Source: Pezicula radicicola (Eukaryota > Ascomycota > Leotiomycetes > Helotiales > Dermateaceae). From it: a DNA stretch of 64,000 bases. The notes below the pieces were generated by a model that was not told the DNA's origin, made no database searches, and worked only from the letters and a program-made list of their open reading frames with translations. Position 1 is the first letter of the stretch. Every line of letters begins with the position of its first letter. Below are positions 60,521 to 64,000 of this stretch, piece by piece. The DNA lies in NCBI GenBank assembly GCA_003008705.1, contig PDUO01000006.1:195295-259294 (forward strand). Direction: 5' to 3'. The position numbers were made by a program, and so were the translations under genes.

Positions 60521-62806
60521 ACCATCCATAATCAAAATAGTCTCCTACAATTCAATTCTTTCAAAACAAAATACCCTTTCACATATTGCTTAGAAGCTGC
60601 TATACATATACCATGTATACATAAAGACATCAGACAAGTAACCGCAAACTCAAGCAACTTGATGACAGCAAGACTTGCTATATTCTTCAATTCGACTTGT
60701 CTCTAGACAGCGTCACTTAAACCTACCAACTGCCCAACCGTGTAAGGATTTGAGAGAGTCCAAATCTTGGCTTCCCCATGAACTCCAATGGCTTAGCCAA
60801 ACAGGATCAGCTATCATTCGAAAAGCTTGAAGTATAACCCGGTGTAAGTGTTCTGTGTTTGGAGTTGGAGTCGACGGTAAAGTTTTGGACTGCGGGCGTC
60901 CTAATATTCCTTTATCTGTTTTTCAAGTCCTATCTGCGGGTGGATAAATTCAGGTTCAAAGTAATCAGACCTGGTGTACCGCTCTGTTATGATATCAGCA
61001 AAACCTCCAGGCTTGACTGCCATTAATCTTCAAGGGCGCTGAGCCGTTCCTCAGCAGATATATAAAAACTAGCCTCGTTATACCACAACTTCTCAATTAG
61101 GTCGTAGAGCAGACATGAAGGATGGATATCTTGCTAGGCCGAGGGTGCTTTGCCATTTCATGACTTGTTGTTATCGATGCCGAGCGCTATGGATTTGGTC
61201 TGCTGGTTCTTCATTGCGGTAATTTAGATGAATACAATGAAGAGATGTTCCGTCGATGCAGGTTTAGAGGAGGGACGATTTGACAGTGGCCAGAAAGAAA
61301 TCAAGCAGTTCGTTTTTGCTCGGTTTGTCAGAGATAGGGGGTTGGAGACGAATTCCGCTAGTCAAGAGGTCGCTTTTTTATGTTGACTGTCAAATAAAAG
61401 CGTACACGCGACGCTCGATTGAGAGTTTGGACGGATACAGAAGGTCAACATTCGATCGGATTGAAGATTTGTTCTCCATCGCCAAATAGGAGGCAGTGAT
61501 ACTGGGCAGACCTTTCATGCTTCGACATCAAAATTCGCTAGAGACGTCGTTAGGGCGAAGTCTTGTGGCAAAGGGTGTTTTTCCAAGGCATCACATCGGC
61601 ACCTATAGCCATTATAGTGCTTATTTTAAAGATCTCAAAGAAGCATCCGAAGATGATGCTTCTTTCATTGCTTTCGAATCAGTAATACAAGGAAGGGTTA
61701 CTGAAGTTTGCAGGGTGACGACTCAGTACGGAGTATTGCCCGACTCAACCACCAATAGGCTAGGGTAAATAATTAACGACTTTTTCAAGTTTTTTGTTGC
61801 TAAAGCTTAAGAAGGGCAAGTTCAAGCTTGGCTGATACAACAGAGGCTGTGATGAAGTTCTAAATCGAGAGTTGTTCGGGATGTGGGCAAGGGTCCCCTT
61901 ATGTAATAATGCTACAGTATGGGTGATGGGGGATGGCAATGGCAATGGCCTCTAAGCAGACATTGCTTTTTTAAGCGAAGCTGACGACGATTTACCTCGT
62001 TTACCTAGCTGCCAAGCTTAAATTTGAGAAGGGGCAAGCGGCTCCATTCTTTTGTTTTACTGTGACTACGAAGTACTCGTCTCCCCCCGGCTTCATCCCA
62101 TCATTCGTAAGCAGCAATTCTCATTGGCCACAACACAGCATTCTCCGCGAAAGTACTTGCGCATTCAATGGGCCTTCAAATCACTGCAATGGTACTTAGG
62201 CAGGTCCTTAGACGGTGTTACGTGTCGAGGAGCCTCAGAGCGCCCACTTGTTTACCATTGGCATCAACACCATTGGTCCTGTACTGCCGGCACATTGGCT
62301 GTCGAGTACCGGGAGAAGCTCCTTTTGTGCTCTATTTCGGAGGCTATTACTCCACCACCGATCTGCACCAGGAAGCGAGGCTGTCAGGAGTCAGGCAAGG
62401 CTATATTCCTTTCTTCTGGGGAGCCGAGGGGGTCGTCCTCAGAACGATGCAGAACAATTCAGAAGACTGGCCCAATTGGAGGAAATAATGTACACATGTT
62501 TCAAAACACTACTGAATGTCAATATGGCAATCCACAGCCCTGCCCGGCTATGCCGTCACGCAAAGCTACCCTGGTTTGACAGTAACACCCATTCTTCAGA
62601 CGGAGAGGGAGGCTCAGTTACTGCTGCTGCTGCTGCACTTAGTCGACAAGTATATAAGGAACCTGCACAACCCCAAGTCTAAGTCTTTTTTTCTTCACCC
62701 TCACCACACTCACTCCTCTTTCATTATCTGCTTTCATTTCCTGTTCATTTTCAGTTCCTCCTTGCATCCTCCACCTTCTTTGCCTCATCAATCAACATCC
62801 GCAATC
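60446..62806. other. intergenic and promoter region of the dioxygenase gene
   Basis: Imperfect TTAAGTAG/TTGAGTAG-type repeats directly follow the finger array (60430-60520). No supported gene follows. Overlapping frames at 62052-62682 lie in the promoter and lack motifs. A CT-rich leader (62685-62800) precedes the dioxygenase start, typical of well-expressed fungal genes. Confidence 0.5.
62651..62659 (+). promoter_or_regulatory. candidate TATA box of the dioxygenase gene
   Basis: TATATAAGG about 155 bp before the ATG at 62807, followed by a long pyrimidine-rich leader. Sequence, distance and leader together make this the most convincing core promoter in the window. Confidence 0.55.
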
Positions 62807-64000
62807 ATGGTTTACTTCACCAAAGTCGCAGCTGCCGTTGCATGCATCGCTTCCGTTGCATCTGCTCACCCAAATGTTGTCCACGATGCTGCCGCTGTCA
62901 AGCGCGAAGTACAAGTTCGTGACCAATTAGCTGCCGCTGCCAAGCGATCCATCGACAGCTGCTCTGGCTCTCTCAAGGCTCGTCAAGTGAGTGCTAAGTC
63001 AGCTGCTCGTCGTGCTCAAGTTGCTCGTGATCTCCGCCAAAAGCGTGGTATCAGTGCCAGTAAGCTTCCCCGTCCCTTAATTTCTCGGCTCCACGTAGCT
63101 AACTGCATATTAGCTCCTCAGAAGTTCCGCCGTGATCTCGCTACCCTTCAAGCTTATGAGCTTGTTGATCACAATGCCACTGCCCTTGGCTACACCACTG
63201 CCACCGATGAAGCCACCATCTTCAGCGCCAACACCTCCTGCATCTTGAGCCCAGAAAATACCGATGGTCCTTACTACGTCACAGGAGAGTACGTCCGCAA
63301 GAACGTTACCGAAGGCCAGGCTGGTGTTCCCCTATACCTCGAGGTCCAATACCTTGACATCACCACCTGCGAACCAGTTGAGAACGTCTACGTCGACATC
63401 TGGAACTGCAATGCTACTGGTGTCTACTCAGGTGTTGAGTCCGGACAAGCTGGTCTCGACACCACCTTCCTCCGTGGTATCCAGGCAACCGACGCCGACG
63501 GAGTTGTTTCCTTCGAGACCATCTTCCCAGGTCACTACGACGGCCGTGCAACACACACCCATCTCCTCGCACACGAGAATGTAACCGTCCTTGCCAACGG
63601 AACCATCCAAGGTGGTTCAGTTCCCCACATCGGTCAAGTCTTCTACGACGAGGCCCTCCGCTCTGCAGTTGAAGCAACCTACCCGTACAACACCAACACC
63701 CAAGCTGTAACCAGCAACGACGACGATATGTGGTCCATCGTCCAAGCCGGAACTACCTACGACCCCTTCCCAGAGTTCCTCTACCTCGGAGATGACGTTA
63801 CCGATGGACTCCTCGCATGGATCCAAATCGGCATCAACACCACGGCCGATCAATCCTCCAGCTCTTACTACAGCGTCGCCGCCGTCTACCAGGAAGATGG
63901 TGGACACGCCACCACTTCCACCACCACCGGCTCATTCGGCGGTGGTAACGGTACTGATGGAAACTCCACCATGTCTGGATCCCCACCTTCCGGAACTGCC
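62807..64000 (+). CDS. secreted intradiol ring-cleavage dioxygenase (partial)
   Basis: Extracellular Fe(III) dioxygenase that opens catechol-type rings between the two hydroxyls, useful for plant phenolics. Exons 62807-63059 and 63114 onward join in frame across a 54-bp intron with a GCTAAC branch site. About 380 residues are visible and the gene runs past the window end. Signal peptide VYFTKVAAAVACIASVASA, then a basic, Ala-rich stretch that may be a propeptide. Likely iron ligands are the Tyr in TDGPYYV and the Tyr and two His in GHYDGRATHTHLLAH. DIWNCNATGVYSG is the usual family core. The visible end is Ser/Thr/Gly-rich, as in fungal extracellular members. All expected ligands are present. 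Confidence 0.92.
   Translation, partial: MVYFTKVAAAVACIASVASAHPNVVHDAAAVKREVQVRDQLAAAAKRSIDSCSGSLKARQVSAKSAARRAQVARDLRQKRGISASKLPRPLISRLHVANCILAPQKFRRDLATLQAYELVDHNATALGYTTATDEATIFSANTSCILSPENTDGPYYVTGEYVRKNVTEGQAGVPLYLEVQYLDITTCEPVENVYVDIWNCNATGVYSGVESGQAGLDTTFLRGIQATDADGVVSFETIFPGHYDGRATHTHLLAHENVTVLANGTIQGGSVPHIGQVFYDEALRSAVEATYPYNTNTQAVTSNDDDMWSIVQAGTTYDPFPEFLYLGDDVTDGLLAWIQIGINTTADQSSSSYYSVAAVYQEDGGHATTSTTTGSFGGGNGTDGNSTMSGSPPSGTA

Noticed and set aside
62052..62682. Three overlapping plus-strand frames of 106-175 codons
   Set aside because: They overlap in different frames, end in the promoter of the dioxygenase gene and show no family resemblance.
1..64000. CRISPR arrays, rRNA genes or bacterial-type operons
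   Set aside because: No regularly spaced repeats, no rRNA signatures, and introns throughout show eukaryotic DNA.

Overview
The window looks like nuclear DNA of a filamentous ascomycete (Pezizomycotina), most likely a leotiomycete. Genes are split by 50-70 bp introns with GT..AG ends and CTAAC/CTAAT-like branch sites. The recognisable families are fungal or fungus-expanded: PTH11-type receptor, WSC-domain giant, ML-domain lipid-binding protein, Ecl1-type zinc protein, extracellular intradiol dioxygenase and Zn2Cys6-type regulators. The gene-bearing stretches alternate with AT-rich, stop-riddled blocks of the kind left by repeat-induced point mutation (RIP). The order-level placement is inference.

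Layout. 1-5.4 kb: gene-poor, partly AT-rich, with a diverged repeat pair. 5.4-6.9 kb (-): KN/TALE homeodomain regulator, with a long gene-poor flank to about 14.6 kb. 14.6-17.9 kb: AT-rich decayed DNA. 17.9-19.1 kb (-): putative transcription regulator joining a forkhead-like winged helix to a GATA-like zinc knuckle. 20.6-25.8 kb: decayed accessory locus with a broken Zn2Cys6-type regulator, a two-unit inverted-repeat element with a perfect 40-bp terminal repeat, a broken acid sphingomyelinase-like gene and a short regulator lacking its DNA-binding end. 27-27.8 kb (+): ML-domain protein. 28.3-28.7 kb: second inverted-repeat element. 29.4-30.8 kb (+): PTH11-type membrane protein in six exons. 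31.4-33.2 kb (+): mitochondrial DEAD-box helicase. 34.2-39.9 kb: four small cysteine-rich genes sharing a W-x-C-C-x-C core, three with an intron at the same place inside that core, plus one unrelated small gene. 40.4-46.8 kb (-): secreted giant with beta-propeller, Ig-like region, six WSC domains and a Ser-rich repeat. 49-51.4 kb: AT-rich, with one protein relic. 51.5-52.7 kb (-): Ecl1-type zinc protein. 52.7-58.2 kb: no supported gene. 58.2-60.4 kb (+): broken gene combining acidic repeats, a His-Me-endonuclease-like zinc loop and a decayed C2H2 finger array. 62.8 kb to the end (+): secreted intradiol dioxygenase, cut by the window end.

There is no single pathway or biosynthetic cluster. The shared themes are secreted or surface proteins (ML, PTH11-type, WSC giant, dioxygenase), regulators (homeodomain, winged-helix/GATA-like, Ecl1-type, Zn2Cys6 relics) and zinc-binding Cys-rich families, several decaying next to mobile DNA. 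All splice models were read by eye from splice signals, frame continuity and family resemblance. No alignment or transcript data were available.
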